A stretch of 42,260 nucleotides of DNA from an uncultured Lachnospiraceae bacterium (GCA_910585545.1 CAJUFN010000017.1:1-42260); one strand, 5' to 3'; positions 8,222 through 18,024 are shown, numbered from the stretch's first letter. Numbers and translations: made by a program. The notes: generated by a model not told the origin, from the letters alone.

Positions 8222-9250
8222 TTGGGAATTGTATATGCGTTATTAATATTTACGGTAGTTGTTACCGTCCATGAGTTGGGGCATTTTTTACTGGCAAAAT
8301 GGAACCATATAGAGGTTACGGAATTTGCGATTGGTATGGGACCGAAACTTATCGGAAAACAGATTGGGGAAACCCTTTATTCGATAAGGCTTCTTCCGCT
8401 TGGCGGATTTTGTTCCATGGGTGAGGATGAGACAGAAAATTTATCCGAGAATAATTTTAATAAGAAGTCTGTTTGGGCTAGGATCAGCGTTATCGCGGCT
8501 GGACCGATATTCAACTTTATTCTTGCATTTTTACTGTCTATGATTGTTGTTGGGTTTACAGGATACAGTTCGCCGGTGCTCGAAAGCGTAGTGCCTGATA
8601 CACCAGCAGCGCAGTCCGGTATTCAGGCAGGAGATAAACTCGTTAAGATTAACAATAAGCGAATTTACGAGTTCAAGGAACTGCAGGTGTATATGATGAT
8701 GCATCCAAGTGAGTCGATTGAAGTTACTGTAAAACGAGATGGCGAGTTAAAAGTATTTGATATGGATCTTATGAAGACGGAATCCGGAGCATATAAGATC
8801 GGTATTGTTGGAGAAGGAACGAAAAAGGCGAATTTTTTACAGGTGATAGGGTATGGCGCCAACGGCGTACGTTACTGGATTGACCAGACAATTGCCAGTC
8901 TTAAGATGCTTGTGACAGGGGCGGTTGGATTTGACCAACTCTCAGGTCCTGTCGGAATTGCAACTCTTGTAGACGATTCGTATCAGCAGACAAAAGATTA
9001 CGGCGTATCTGCGGTAGTCATGACGTTTATTAACATAGGGATTCTTTTGGCGGCAAACTTAGGCGTAATGAATCTTCTGCCGATACCTGCTCTGGATGGA
9101 GGAAGATTATTGTTCTTGTTTATCGAAGCAATCAAAGGCAGCAGGGTAGCGCCGCAAAAAGAAGGGTTTGTACATTTTGTAGGTTTTGCGCTGTTGATGG
9201 TATTAATGGTGTTCGTCATGTTTAATGATTTGAAAAGAATATTTATGTAA
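8222..9250 (+). CDS. rseP: Site-2 (intramembrane) zinc metalloprotease, RseP/RasP type
   Basis: Membrane protease that cleaves transmembrane anchors of regulators and leftover signal peptides. The zinc motif HELGH is at residues ~17-21 in the first membrane helix. One PDZ domain follows (~115-200, with VPDTPAAQSGIQAGDKLVKI), then the NLLPIPALDGGRL motif (~280) that supplies the third ligand. Translation most likely starts at a TTG (8222) 3 nt after the dxr stop, with GGTGG upstream; no ATG fits the conserved N-terminus. A strong terminator closes the cluster. Confidence 0.95.
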   Translation: MGIVYALLIFTVVVTVHELGHFLLAKWNHIEVTEFAIGMGPKLIGKQIGETLYSIRLLPLGGFCSMGEDETENLSENNFNKKSVWARISVIAAGPIFNFILAFLLSMIVVGFTGYSSPVLESVVPDTPAAQSGIQAGDKLVKINNKRIYEFKELQVYMMMHPSESIEVTVKRDGELKVFDMDLMKTESGAYKIGIVGEGTKKANFLQVIGYGANGVRYWIDQTIASLKMLVTGAVGFDQLSGPVGIATLVDDSYQQTKDYGVSAVVMTFINIGILLAANLGVMNLLPIPALDGGRLLFLFIEAIKGSRVAPQKEGFVHFVGFALLMVLMVFVMFNDLKRIFM

Positions 9251-9260
9251 ACAATGTAAT

Positions 9261-9316
9261 AGAAAAGAAGGATTGAAATACCTATTATGGATATTTCGAT
9301 CCTTCTTTTCTTTTTT
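9261..9316 (+). terminator. Strong terminator ending the pyrH-rseP cluster
   Basis: Long stem with arms GAAAAGAAGGAT and ATCCTTCTTTTC, extended inward by GAAATA/TATTTC, followed by TTTTTT. It starts 11 nt after the rseP stop. Confidence 0.9.
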
Positions 9317-9405
9317 GACATAAAATAAATCTTTGAAAAATATATACATGTGGAAAAGTAGAGAAGTTTGTGTATAAAATGACAAAAATTGTGAAAAATT
9401 GGGAA

Positions 9406-9434
9406 TTGACAAAAATATAGGGGGGGGGTATAAC
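9406..9434 (+). promoter_or_regulatory. Pilus operon promoter with a G9 tract in the spacer
   Basis: TTGACA at 9406-9411 and TATAAC at 9429-9434 are separated by exactly 17 bp, of which the last nine (9420-9428) are all G. The promoter lies in the 300-nt gap between rseP and the pilus operon; the rest of the gap is the rseP terminator and a ~110-nt AT-rich leader. Loss or gain of G by strand slippage would change the -35/-10 spacing. Confidence 0.75.
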
Positions 9435-9552
9435 AGATATAGAGTTCTGAGATGGTATCAAGGGCTTGTTTTGATTAACAAATAGTATTAAGAAGATTTA
9501 CAAAATTTTTTGATAGCGAAAGTAACAGTGCGAAAGGGAGCGTATTCTTATT

Positions 9553-9846
9553 ATGACAGATAAAGAATTGAAAAAACTAAGCCGTTACGAGCTTTTAGAA
9601 ATGTTGCTTGAGCAGAGCAAAGAGGTGCAAAGGCTCAAGGAAGAACTGAAAAAAGCAAACGCTTTGTTAGAGGAACGTCAGATTCTGATTCATAACGCGG
9701 GTTCTATTGCGGAAGCATCGTTGAAGCTAAACGGCGTATTTGAGGCGGCGCAGAAAGCAGCAGATCAGTACTTAGAAAATATAAAGCAGATTAATAACTT
9801 ATGTGCATGCTCGGAAAAAGAAAGCGAACCGGAGGCAATGGAATGA
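9553..9846 (+). CDS. Small coiled-coil protein, first gene of the pilus operon
   Basis: 97 aa, no signal peptide and no membrane segment. Residues 1-45 form a charged heptad coiled coil (LLEQSKEVQRLKEELKKANA), then a second helix with SIAEASLKLNGVFEAAQKAA. I do not recognise a named family with certainty; similar short coiled-coil proteins head sortase-pilus operons in Lachnospiraceae. The stop codon overlaps the start of the signal peptidase gene (ATGA, 9843-9846), implying translational coupling. A structural or regulatory role in pilus assembly is inference from position only. Confidence 0.75.
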   Translation: MTDKELKKLSRYELLEMLLEQSKEVQRLKEELKKANALLEERQILIHNAGSIAEASLKLNGVFEAAQKAADQYLENIKQINNLCACSEKESEPEAME

Positions 9847-10442
9847 TTTTGATGAGAAAAAAGAAAAATGTTTCGCGGTCATTTCCTACAATTCAGCAGT
9901 TGGAGGCGGAGCTTGGTCGTGTACGCTACGGGCGACGATACAGAGCTGTGCTTCGCAGCACGGTTTTTACGTTGATCACCGTGTCAGCCGTTGCAGTTTT
10001 GATCGCAACATTATGGCTGCCGGTATTGCAAATATATGGGACGTCTATGACGCCTACACTTGAGAATGGACAGATTGTCGTATCGATAAAGTCAGGTACA
10101 TTCGAAACAGGGGATTTAGTGGTCTTTCGGTATAACAATAAAATACTTGTAAAACGGTTGATTGCTAATGCCGGGGACTGGGTAGATATTGATACGGATG
10201 GAACCGTATATGTCAACAATAAGCCGCTGGAGGAACCGTATTTGACTGAGAAAGCATTAGGGGAATGCGATTTGGAATTGCCTTATCAAGTACCGGAGTC
10301 TCGTATGTTCGTCATGGGGGACCATCGCAGTGTTTCCGTAGATTCCCGCAGCACGGCAGTTGGATGTGTGGCGGAGGAACAGATTGTAGGGAAGATTGTT
10401 CTTCGTGTTTGGCCGTTAGACCAATTCGGAAAGGTAAACTAA
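9843..10442 (+). CDS. Type I signal peptidase of the pilus operon
   Basis: Membrane serine protease removing signal peptides from exported pilins. An N-terminal cytoplasmic stretch is followed by one membrane helix (~38-60). The catalytic Ser is S68 in GTSMTPTLENG and the catalytic Lys is K104 in VKRLIANAGD; the conserved GDHR-xxS-xDSR box is near 155-165. I chose the ATG at 9843, which overlaps the preceding stop and has GGAGG upstream, over an in-frame start further 5'. A second ATG at 9852 is possible. Dedicated signal peptidases (SipA-like) accompany many sortase pilus clusters and can be needed for assembly. Confidence 0.92.
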   Translation: MILMRKKKNVSRSFPTIQQLEAELGRVRYGRRYRAVLRSTVFTLITVSAVAVLIATLWLPVLQIYGTSMTPTLENGQIVVSIKSGTFETGDLVVFRYNNKILVKRLIANAGDWVDIDTDGTVYVNNKPLEEPYLTEKALGECDLELPYQVPESRMFVMGDHRSVSVDSRSTAVGCVAEEQIVGKIVLRVWPLDQFGKVN

Positions 10443-10500
10443 CTTTTATGTTGTAATATGTACTATCTGTTAATTATTTTTGGAAAGGAGAGTGGTATGT

Positions 10501-13500
10501 ATGAAGATAAAACCTGCAAAGCTACAGAAAGATTCACAAGATGAGAAGCTTTCTGTGAAAAAGCGGCGCAAATGGTATTATACTTTTGTCATATCAATGG
10601 CGGCATTGGTGGTATTTTCCACCACTTATGCATTAATTCTGCCGGCAATCACCATGGAAAAAGAAGATGCGCAGGTATACCGTGTCAGTGACTGGAGCTG
10701 GGTAGATAGCTATGGAGCGCTGATCGAGAATGAAGGCGAGTGGTATTTAAGCTTGCCGGGAGCCGATGAGGACAACCCCATGACGGAGGAATCCGTGCGT
10801 GAATTGCTGCCAGGCAAGGTGTCGGCAACAATATCTGACGGCACAACAGAGGAGCTTGCGTTAGAATGGGATTTATCTATACTGCCGGAAATCGATGGCT
10901 ATGAAGGAACTTATCTGCTGTCAGCTGCCCTGCCGAAGAACTATGTACTGCAAGAGGATGTTTTGCAGTTGCAGGTTACACTGATGTTAGGAGATGCAGA
11001 ACAGTATGCAGACCCTAACTATCCTGGCGTAAGGCGTACTTTAACGGAACAGGAACTAACAGATGCATTGAAGACGCATACCGTCCAAGGATTAAATCCT
11101 CCGGACACGACGGTACATATTTTTGATTATACTTCGGCATATGATGGCGCGGTGCAGAAGGACCTCCTGAAGAATTCTGAACTTGCATATCCTGATGATT
11201 GGAATAAAGGGATTAATCAAGGGCGTCTGCTGCTTTTCGGCGATCAGATGTTAGGCGCCGGCTACTGGAATATTGGTGCAGGCGCAGGAAAGAAGTGGGC
11301 GCAGAAATATACGAACTTAAAAGGGATTGTCAAGTCAACTTTGAAGAATGGTTATCCTGTAATCGACCTTGAGAAGGCAAGGAATCCGCTTAATGACGTA
11401 ACAGAACCTAAAGAATTAAGCAACTTGTATCGGGCCGAGAGTGCCTGGGGTGCAGAAAATCTTGAAAATGCCCAAAAAGCCCCGGCGTTGTCAACTAATG
11501 TGCTTCAGTGGGCAGGGGCAAGAGGCGGAGGTAATACGTGGGATTATACGGGAGTAGATGCCTCTTTGGATTATCTGTTTGATCCGAAAGTGGAAATGAG
11601 TTCGGATAAGCGAAAAAGTTATGAAAATGTTACCGGTTTATTTCAGATGGATGACAGCGGATATTACTATTACAATGCCCGAAAAAATTTTGCAGAGTTT
11701 GTAGAAAATCAAAACGGGGATGACCAGACCTGGGATGGGAAACCAAGCGATGGTTCCTTTATCTTGTATGATGGTCCTGCTGTCTGGCGTTCGGACGGCG
11801 GCTGGGATGGAAAAGGATTTAGTGGAGATATGAGCCTGGGAAATTTCTATCCTTTTAATAAAGGTCGGCAAGTCTTCGATAGTATGGAAACTATAGAAGG
11901 CGGAAAACAAATTCTGAGCAGTTCTGTGACTCTGGATAACAGTAAATGGAGTAAAAAAGATGTTAAATTTGAAAACAATGCCACGAAGGAAGAGGTTTTT
12001 CTGAACCATCATCTTGGAGTATCGTTGGAAATTGATTTTACGCAGCCGGTAAATGGGCAGGTTAATATGGGTATATCTGGTAAACAGGATATGATTTTTG
12101 AATTTTCCGGTGATGACGATGTTTGGATTTTTGTAGATGATGTGTTGGTGCTGGATATTGGAGGTATCCACAGTGAATTATATGGAACCATTAATTTTGC
12201 AACCGGTGAAGTTGTAACAGGTCAAAGTTGGCGTACAAATGGCAAGATACCGGATAATCCGGGAGAGACGCCTGGCGATAGCATAACCAATCTTTATGAG
12301 TTATTTAAAAAGGCGTTGGGTGAAGAGGAAGCTAATAAGCTTAATTGGTCAACAAAAAATGGCAATACAACATTTGCCAGCAGTTCTACCCATACTTTGA
12401 AGATGTTCTATTTGGAGCGAGGCAACTATGATTCAAGCATGTATTTACGTTTTAATTTGCAGCCAATGCTTTACCAGCAGATTAAGAAGGTAGATCAAAA
12501 CGGTAATCCGCTTGCAGGAGTGGAATTTGAATTATATGCGGCGAAACGCAAAGAAGGAGCCGAGGAAGACAGTAATAATATCAATGACTATAAGCAAGTC
12601 GGTGAATGTCTGGCTGCTATGAAAACCGAGGAAAATGGTACAACTACATTTTTTGAAGAAGATGAGAATGGTGTAATACATCCTTTTAACTTTGCCGATC
12701 GGTATTCGTCAGATCATACGGTGTTCTATATTTTAAAAGAAACAAAAGCGCCTGATGGATACAGGACTTTGCCGGAGGATATTGTATTGTACTTCAATCC
12801 GGAGACTGCCATGCTCAAGGTAGTGAACCGATATCAGACCGGGGCATATGCAAGTTTCGTGTCTAGTATCTTAGAGACCGGTTCACTTACTTACGGTGCT
12901 TTTAGCGAATCATCCGGAGACATTGAACAAAGCAAGATAGAAGTAGATGATTCAAGTAAAGAGAACGGGCTTGTTATCGCGGTGCCTATGCTGCTTCAAA
13001 AAGATATGAGTATAGATGCGCAAGAACATACTGGGAAATGGATAACTTTGTATGGCAGTAATACGGCTGGATTTAAGACAGTAATTCCTGAGGAACGTAC
13101 TGCTGTGGCGTGGCGTACTGCTATTTTAAAGACATTTCTGTACCAATGCAGCAATGAGGAATTGCCGGAATGGTATTTGCAATGGAATGATGAAACGATG
13201 CGTCTAAATGGTACACTCAATGACTTGCCGGGACAGGCTGACCGATATGCGCTGAACAATTCTGAAAATCCTGACATGAAGATGGTCTATGGCGTTATTG
13301 AACCATATGCGTTATCAAAGCTTGAAATTACAGGTGAAACATCAGAAGAGCGCTATCGTGCACTTGGCAAATATGTTCAGGAAGAAATCAGGAAGAAACT
13401 GGAACAATTCGATGAAAACGGCGATAAGAGTCAGGAGGAAGTTATTGATGAGGTGATTTCGGGAATCTGCGAAAATATTCGGAAGGCTACATCCGACGGA

Positions 13501-15426
13501 GGCACTTATGCAGATGATGGAGAACCGACGCAGCGTGGTTTTAGTTTCCTGAATACAGATCAGTTTGAACGAAATTTCCGTTCTATCATCTACATTCCAA
13601 ACGAACAGCGAGAACTGCGGGTACGGAAGATAGATGAGGACGGCAAGAGCATTAATGGCGCAACATTTACTTTGTATAAGAATATTGGAGACAACAGTGC
13701 TGATCATGTTGCAGCGTCCGGAGTTACTGCGAATGTAGACGGACAAGATGGAGTATTGATTTTCATGCCATCACCGCCTAAGGATCAAAATGGAAATGTA
13801 TTACCTGGTTATGCTCAAATGCCTTGGGCAGCATCAGATTGTACACAATTCATTTTAAAAGAAACCGAGGCGCCGGAGGGATATAAGATAAACGAAACCG
13901 AGATACCGGTTATTTTAGGAGTTTATTCCATATATGCTGACGCAGGCAGCAAGGATGATGGCATCACAGTTATGGCAGGCGTTGGTAAACTAATGCAGAC
14001 GATGACGAAATATGCTGCCGATGACATGGTAAATATTACACTTAGAGATATTACTGCGATTGCCCAGACACAGGAAAGCCTGTCGGTAAAAGAGTGGAGT
14101 AATGATGGCTGGGAAGATGACAAATTAGATGGCACGGGGGATATTGATGCGCTGCGCAGCATGAATCTCCATTACGGTATTAATAAAGTTGTAAATTATG
14201 GTCTTCATGATGAAGACGGCGGAAAGACGATGAATCCGTTCTTCGTTACCGACACAGGTTTTCTGAGGGCACGGATTGTACAAAATGGGGCAGCACTTAA
14301 GGGTGATACGATATACCATGATGCTAATGTGGTTAATTGGGATGATCTTGGAGATATGAACATTACAAGTCTTTTTAGCCAGGCTAATATCGTAGTAGTT
14401 ACAAATAAAAAAGATACTTCTGCTACTGGTAAGCTGATGATCCGTAAAGAAATTGCCGGACCGAATCTTAGCGCAGAAGATTATAAGAAAAATTTTACTT
14501 TTACAGTAACATTCTGGGATAAGAATGGAGAAGAGCTAACGGATAGATATTACTATTTTGGTACGGACCGTGCCGGTTATATTGAAAGCGGCAAAGATAT
14601 CTGTTTGAGTCATGATGAAGCTGTGACGATTCTCGGTCTGCCATTAGGTACAAAATGGAGAGTGGAAGAAAAAGAAAATGATGGCTGGGATGAAAGTTCC
14701 GGCAGGAGAATTATGATAGGTTCGATCAAAGAAGTTAATCAGACTGTAGCAGCAAAGTTTGTCAATGAAAAAGTTGTTTTCCGATCACTGGAAGGTTTGA
14801 CCTGGATGGATGAAAATATGGATGGAATTCAAAATGAGATGGAATCTTCCCACTTTTCCGGCGTAAAGGTGCAGCTGTTAAAGCTAAAAGAAAATGGCGA
14901 CCGTGATAAGGAAGAAGATTATGAACCATATTATTTCCAGGGAGATCCGGAACGGCCGGTTGAAGTCGAGACCGGTCAGCAGATTAGTGTACGTGAGTCA
15001 AATACAAGTGCGGCTGTCGCATATGAACAGGGGCGGTATAAATTTACCGATCTTCCTGCCGGAGTCTTTGCTGTGCGTTTTGTAGATGGCACTTCCGGGA
15101 AAATATCAGAGCTCATCGCTTCTCCGTATAATCGGGGCGAAGATGATACAAAAGATTCGGATGGCAAACCTGTATATTCAGAGAATGGCCAGAAGAAGTT
15201 GGAAAGGATGGTGATTTTAGGAATTGAAATGCCATCGGCAGAAAAGATGGAGACAACACTGTATGAATCGAAGTATCATGACAGTGGTTTTTATACGAAA
15301 GGCTATGAGCTGCCGGATACAGGCGGACACGGAAAGATGTTGTATTATCTTGTAGGGTTGTTGCTGACAGCAATTTCCTGCATAGGTTATACACTTGGCC
15401 GCAGGCGCGAAAAAGCAATGAAATAG
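10501..15426 (+). CDS. Giant fibro-slime / Cna-B tip adhesin with LPXTG anchor
   Basis: 1641-aa surface protein, probably the pilus tip. A positively charged N-terminus and one hydrophobic helix (~22-45, ending TYALILPAITM) form the export signal. A fibro-slime/PA14-like domain is centred on FSGDDDVWIFVDDVLVLDIG (~534-553). SpaA/Cna-B-like domains start at QQIKKVDQNGNPLAGVEFEL (~660; E-box KETKAPDGY) and LRVRKIDEDGKSINGATFTL (~1040; E-box KETEAPEGY). A DUF5979-like domain follows at ~1312-1395 and an SdrD-B-like domain at ~1430. The sorting signal is LPDTG at 1604-1608, then a helix and RRREKAMK. Isopeptide bonds are expected from the Lys and E-box pattern. The start is the ATG at 10501, 10 nt after GGAAAGGAG; an upstream TTG is not needed. 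Confidence 0.9.
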   Translation: MKIKPAKLQKDSQDEKLSVKKRRKWYYTFVISMAALVVFSTTYALILPAITMEKEDAQVYRVSDWSWVDSYGALIENEGEWYLSLPGADEDNPMTEESVRELLPGKVSATISDGTTEELALEWDLSILPEIDGYEGTYLLSAALPKNYVLQEDVLQLQVTLMLGDAEQYADPNYPGVRRTLTEQELTDALKTHTVQGLNPPDTTVHIFDYTSAYDGAVQKDLLKNSELAYPDDWNKGINQGRLLLFGDQMLGAGYWNIGAGAGKKWAQKYTNLKGIVKSTLKNGYPVIDLEKARNPLNDVTEPKELSNLYRAESAWGAENLENAQKAPALSTNVLQWAGARGGGNTWDYTGVDASLDYLFDPKVEMSSDKRKSYENVTGLFQMDDSGYYYYNARKNFAEFVENQNGDDQTWDGKPSDGSFILYDGPAVWRSDGGWDGKGFSGDMSLGNFYPFNKGRQVFDSMETIEGGKQILSSSVTLDNSKWSKKDVKFENNATKEEVFLNHHLGVSLEIDFTQPVNGQVNMGISGKQDMIFEFSGDDDVWIFVDDVLVLDIGGIHSELYGTINFATGEVVTGQSWRTNGKIPDNPGETPGDSITNLYELFKKALGEEEANKLNWSTKNGNTTFASSSTHTLKMFYLERGNYDSSMYLRFNLQPMLYQQIKKVDQNGNPLAGVEFELYAAKRKEGAEEDSNNINDYKQVGECLAAMKTEENGTTTFFEEDENGVIHPFNFADRYSSDHTVFYILKETKAPDGYRTLPEDIVLYFNPETAMLKVVNRYQTGAYASFVSSILETGSLTYGAFSESSGDIEQSKIEVDDSSKENGLVIAVPMLLQKDMSIDAQEHTGKWITLYGSNTAGFKTVIPEERTAVAWRTAILKTFLYQCSNEELPEWYLQWNDETMRLNGTLNDLPGQADRYALNNSENPDMKMVYGVIEPYALSKLEITGETSEERYRALGKYVQEEIRKKLEQFDENGDKSQEEVIDEVISGICENIRKATSDGGTYADDGEPTQRGFSFLNTDQFERNFRSIIYIPNEQRELRVRKIDEDGKSINGATFTLYKNIGDNSADHVAASGVTANVDGQDGVLIFMPSPPKDQNGNVLPGYAQMPWAASDCTQFILKETEAPEGYKINETEIPVILGVYSIYADAGSKDDGITVMAGVGKLMQTMTKYAADDMVNITLRDITAIAQTQESLSVKEWSNDGWEDDKLDGTGDIDALRSMNLHYGINKVVNYGLHDEDGGKTMNPFFVTDTGFLRARIVQNGAALKGDTIYHDANVVNWDDLGDMNITSLFSQANIVVVTNKKDTSATGKLMIRKEIAGPNLSAEDYKKNFTFTVTFWDKNGEELTDRYYYFGTDRAGYIESGKDICLSHDEAVTILGLPLGTKWRVEEKENDGWDESSGRRIMIGSIKEVNQTVAAKFVNEKVVFRSLEGLTWMDENMDGIQNEMESSHFSGVKVQLLKLKENGDRDKEEDYEPYYFQGDPERPVEVETGQQISVRESNTSAAVAYEQGRYKFTDLPAGVFAVRFVDGTSGKISELIASPYNRGEDDTKDSDGKPVYSENGQKKLERMVILGIEMPSAEKMETTLYESKYHDSGFYTKGYELPDTGGHGKMLYYLVGLLLTAISCIGYTLGRRREKAMK

Positions 15427-15505
15427 AAAGATGCAATGTTTCTTTTGTATCGTGTCCATAGTATTAATTCTTTATTTATTATAATTTAGAAAGGATGAAA
15501 GAGAA

Positions 15506-17056
15506 ATGAAAACAAAAAAGAAAATATCAGCATTATTTTTATCATTAATAATGATTTTATCATTAAGTATTGCTGCATTAGCACAAGATGTAATTCCTGA
15601 AAATGTGGATAATCAAGGAAGTGGTTCTATTACAGTTCAAAATGCCGCCAAAGGTGAAAAGTATAAGCTGTATCGCCTGTTTGATGCTACGGTTTCTGAA
15701 AAAGCAGATTCGATTGCTTATACCGGAACGATTCCGGAGAGTTTGAATGAATTTTTTAGCGCTGACTCAAATGGATATATTACACCAACAGATGCCGCAT
15801 GGAAAGATCCAGCTGCTGAAAATAAGGAAATGAGTGAAGATCTTAAAACGGCATTGAAAGAGTGGACAGAAACTAGTGGAGTAGAACCGGTGGCTACAGC
15901 AGTAGGTGATGGTACCGCATTGGTATTTAAAAGCCTTAAATACGGATATTATGTTATGACCAGTACTCAAGATGGAGGAAAAGCGATTACTGTAGATTCC
16001 ACGAATCCTGATGCAGTTGTTGTTGATAAAAACAGCACAGGACCAAATAGTTTAGAGAAAAAAGTTGATAACGATAACATTAAAATCGGAGATACAGTTA
16101 CATATACAGTTACATTTAATACTTCTAACTATGTTGGCAGCGGTAAGGATGCGAAGAAAGTTGTTTCTTATACAATTACTGATACTTTACCAGAATTTTT
16201 AAGTGAAGTGGAAGTAACAAGTATTACTGTTAAAGGGAAAGATGGAATCGACAAGCCTATCACGGTAGGAGATACTGCGCAAGCACCACAGTTTGAGGAG
16301 AAGAAAATAGTGCTTGACTGGTGTGATAAAGATGGTAACTTTTTATATGATAATGGAGCTACTATCACTATTACATATACAGCAACTGTGACGGATAAGG
16401 CAGCAATTGATGGCGCAGGAAATACAAATACGGTAACACTTCAGTGGACAACTGAGAACAATAATGAGCCAGAAGAAGATAAATTGACAGCTGAAGATAC
16501 TATTTATACATATGCATTTGCGTTGAAGAAGGTAAATGAAAAGGGTGAAACTTTGGAAGGTGCTACGTTTCAACTTCCATTTTTCGTAAAAAAGACAACA
16601 GATACAGATGGTGCATATGTTTATGCAGGTACTACAGATGGAACTGATTTGACGAATACAGTGACAACTCCGAAGAATGGTTTGATTATTGTGAAGGGTC
16701 TGAAAGCTGGCGAACAGCAGGAGATTACAGAAGTTAAAGCTCCAGATGGATATAATATACTCGCTGAGGCTATTAAAGTAACACCTGTGAAGACTGGAGA
16801 AACAACGACAAAAACTACGATTTATTTGAATGCTGATGGTAGTGTGGCAAGCGAGCATACAGAGACCACAATTGACGTTAGCTTTGATATTAGCGAGATT
16901 GCGGCTACTCCGGTTGCTGTTCTTAATAAAACGGGTATCGAGTTGCCATCTACCGGCGGCACTGGCACTGTAATTTTCTATGTGCTTGGCTCAATCCTGC
17001 TTCTGGGAGCAGCTATATTCTTTGTTGTGAGAAAGCGCATGAGCGTAGAAGAATAA
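15506..17056 (+). CDS. Major (backbone) pilin, LPSTG
   Basis: 516-aa exported shaft pilin. Signal peptide residues 1-26 end ALA|QD. An N-terminal domain is followed by VVVDKN; K175 is a candidate pilin-motif lysine for sortase-linked polymerisation, although the classical YPK motif is not present. A D2-type isopeptide domain begins at SLEKKVDNDNIKIGDTVTY (~182). A Cna-B-like C-terminal domain begins at FALKKVNEKGETLEGATFQL (~340), with E-box ITEVKAPDGY. The sorting signal is LPSTG at 480-484, then one membrane helix and a positive tail. Codon use is more AT-rich than in the adhesin gene upstream. AAAGGATG precedes the ATG. Confidence 0.93.
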   Translation: MKTKKKISALFLSLIMILSLSIAALAQDVIPENVDNQGSGSITVQNAAKGEKYKLYRLFDATVSEKADSIAYTGTIPESLNEFFSADSNGYITPTDAAWKDPAAENKEMSEDLKTALKEWTETSGVEPVATAVGDGTALVFKSLKYGYYVMTSTQDGGKAITVDSTNPDAVVVDKNSTGPNSLEKKVDNDNIKIGDTVTYTVTFNTSNYVGSGKDAKKVVSYTITDTLPEFLSEVEVTSITVKGKDGIDKPITVGDTAQAPQFEEKKIVLDWCDKDGNFLYDNGATITITYTATVTDKAAIDGAGNTNTVTLQWTTENNNEPEEDKLTAEDTIYTYAFALKKVNEKGETLEGATFQLPFFVKKTTDTDGAYVYAGTTDGTDLTNTVTTPKNGLIIVKGLKAGEQQEITEVKAPDGYNILAEAIKVTPVKTGETTTKTTIYLNADGSVASEHTETTIDVSFDISEIAATPVAVLNKTGIELPSTGGTGTVIFYVLGSILLLGAAIFFVVRKRMSVEE

Positions 17057-17093
17057 GTGATATTTTAAATTAATTTATTAAAATTTTGTCTGT

Positions 17094-17125
17094 AAAAGCC
17101 GGGAAGCTTTTGTTCCCCGGCTTTT
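17094..17125 (+). terminator. Attenuator-type terminator between pilin and sortase genes
   Basis: Stem AAAAGCCGGG / CCCGGCTTTT (10 bp, 12-nt loop); the U run is within the 3' arm. It lies between the pilin stop and the sortase start (17148). Partial read-through would make the enzyme in much smaller amounts than its pilin substrate. Confidence 0.8.
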
Positions 17126-17147
17126 ATGGCAGTAAGGAGAATCCTGT

Positions 17148-17975
17148 ATGAAAAAGCACTTATCGACTTTTCTTTTCTCAATTGCATTATTTGCAGGTCT
17201 GGCGCTTCTTTTGTATCCGACATTCAGTGATTGGTGGAATTCCTTTCATCAGTCCCGTGCAATTACGGATTATACGCAGGAGATTGCCAATATGGACGAT
17301 GCAAAGTATGAGCAGTTTTTGAGGGAGGCTAGGGAATATAACGAAGCGCTGACAAAACGAATCGGCGCCCGTTTTATGCTTTCGGAGGAAGAGCTTTTAG
17401 AATACAATGCAGTTTTGGATGTATCCGGAACAGGAATCATGGGATATATTGAAATCCCGGTGCTGCAGACGAAACTGGCTGTTTATCACGGAACGGGTGA
17501 TGCGGTTCTGGCGTCGGGAGTAGGACATATCGAAGGAAGCAGTCTTCCGGTAGGCGGCGAAAGTACTCACTGTGTCCTGTCAGGTCATCGGGGATTGCCA
17601 AGCGCCAAACTTTTTACGAATCTGGACCAGTTAGTGGAAGGAGATCTTTTTTTGCTCCATACGCTGGATGAAACGCTTACTTATGAAGTGGATCAGATTC
17701 GTATTGTGGAACCTCGGGAAATAGGAGATTTATATATTGAGGAAGGGATGGATTACTGTACGCTGGTGACTTGTACGCCTTACAGTATCAATACGCATCG
17801 TTTGTTAGTGCGGGGACATCGAATTGAGACAAAAAAAGTAACAGGAACGGCACGTGTGTCTGCCGATGCGATACAGATTGAGCCGCTTCTGGTGGCAATT
17901 TTTGTGGCAGTACTGATATCGATGATACTTTTAGCTGTACTGTTTTTGCAAACTCGAAAAAAGAAACGTTCCTAA
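17148..17975 (+). CDS. Class C (pilin-polymerising) sortase
   Basis: Membrane transpeptidase that links pilins through their LPXTG threonine to a lysine of the next subunit. The 275-aa protein has an N-terminal membrane helix (~7-25), a helical pre-domain (~40-85), the eight-stranded sortase core with H147 in LSGHRGLPSAKLF and C209 in TLVTCTP, then the Arg-containing NTHRLLVRG. A second membrane helix and KKKR tail at the C-terminus is typical of class C. The canonical lid motif DPW/DPF is not obvious. AAGGAGA lies 7 nt upstream of ATG. It closes the pilus operon. Confidence 0.94.
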   Translation: MKKHLSTFLFSIALFAGLALLLYPTFSDWWNSFHQSRAITDYTQEIANMDDAKYEQFLREAREYNEALTKRIGARFMLSEEELLEYNAVLDVSGTGIMGYIEIPVLQTKLAVYHGTGDAVLASGVGHIEGSSLPVGGESTHCVLSGHRGLPSAKLFTNLDQLVEGDLFLLHTLDETLTYEVDQIRIVEPREIGDLYIEEGMDYCTLVTCTPYSINTHRLLVRGHRIETKKVTGTARVSADAIQIEPLLVAIFVAVLISMILLAVLFLQTRKKKRS

Positions 17976-18005
17976 TTGACTTTGGAATTGGCTTTGTGTT
18001 ATATT
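17976..18005 (+). promoter_or_regulatory. Promoter of tRNA-Ser
   Basis: TTGACT at 17976 and TATATT at 18000 with an 18-bp spacer, ending ~20 nt upstream of the mature tRNA 5' end. It directly follows the sortase stop. Confidence 0.65.
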
Positions 18006-18024
18006 ATACTACATGTAAAAGCTT

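Noticed and set aside
11638..12171. Reverse-strand frame of ~177 codons inside the adhesin gene
   Set aside because: Antisense to the conserved fibro-slime domain; composition typical of a shadow frame and no start signals.
16343..16858. Reverse-strand frame rich in Cys and Ile inside the pilin gene
   Set aside because: Produced by the Thr/Asn-rich codons of the pilin on the other strand; no ribosome site.
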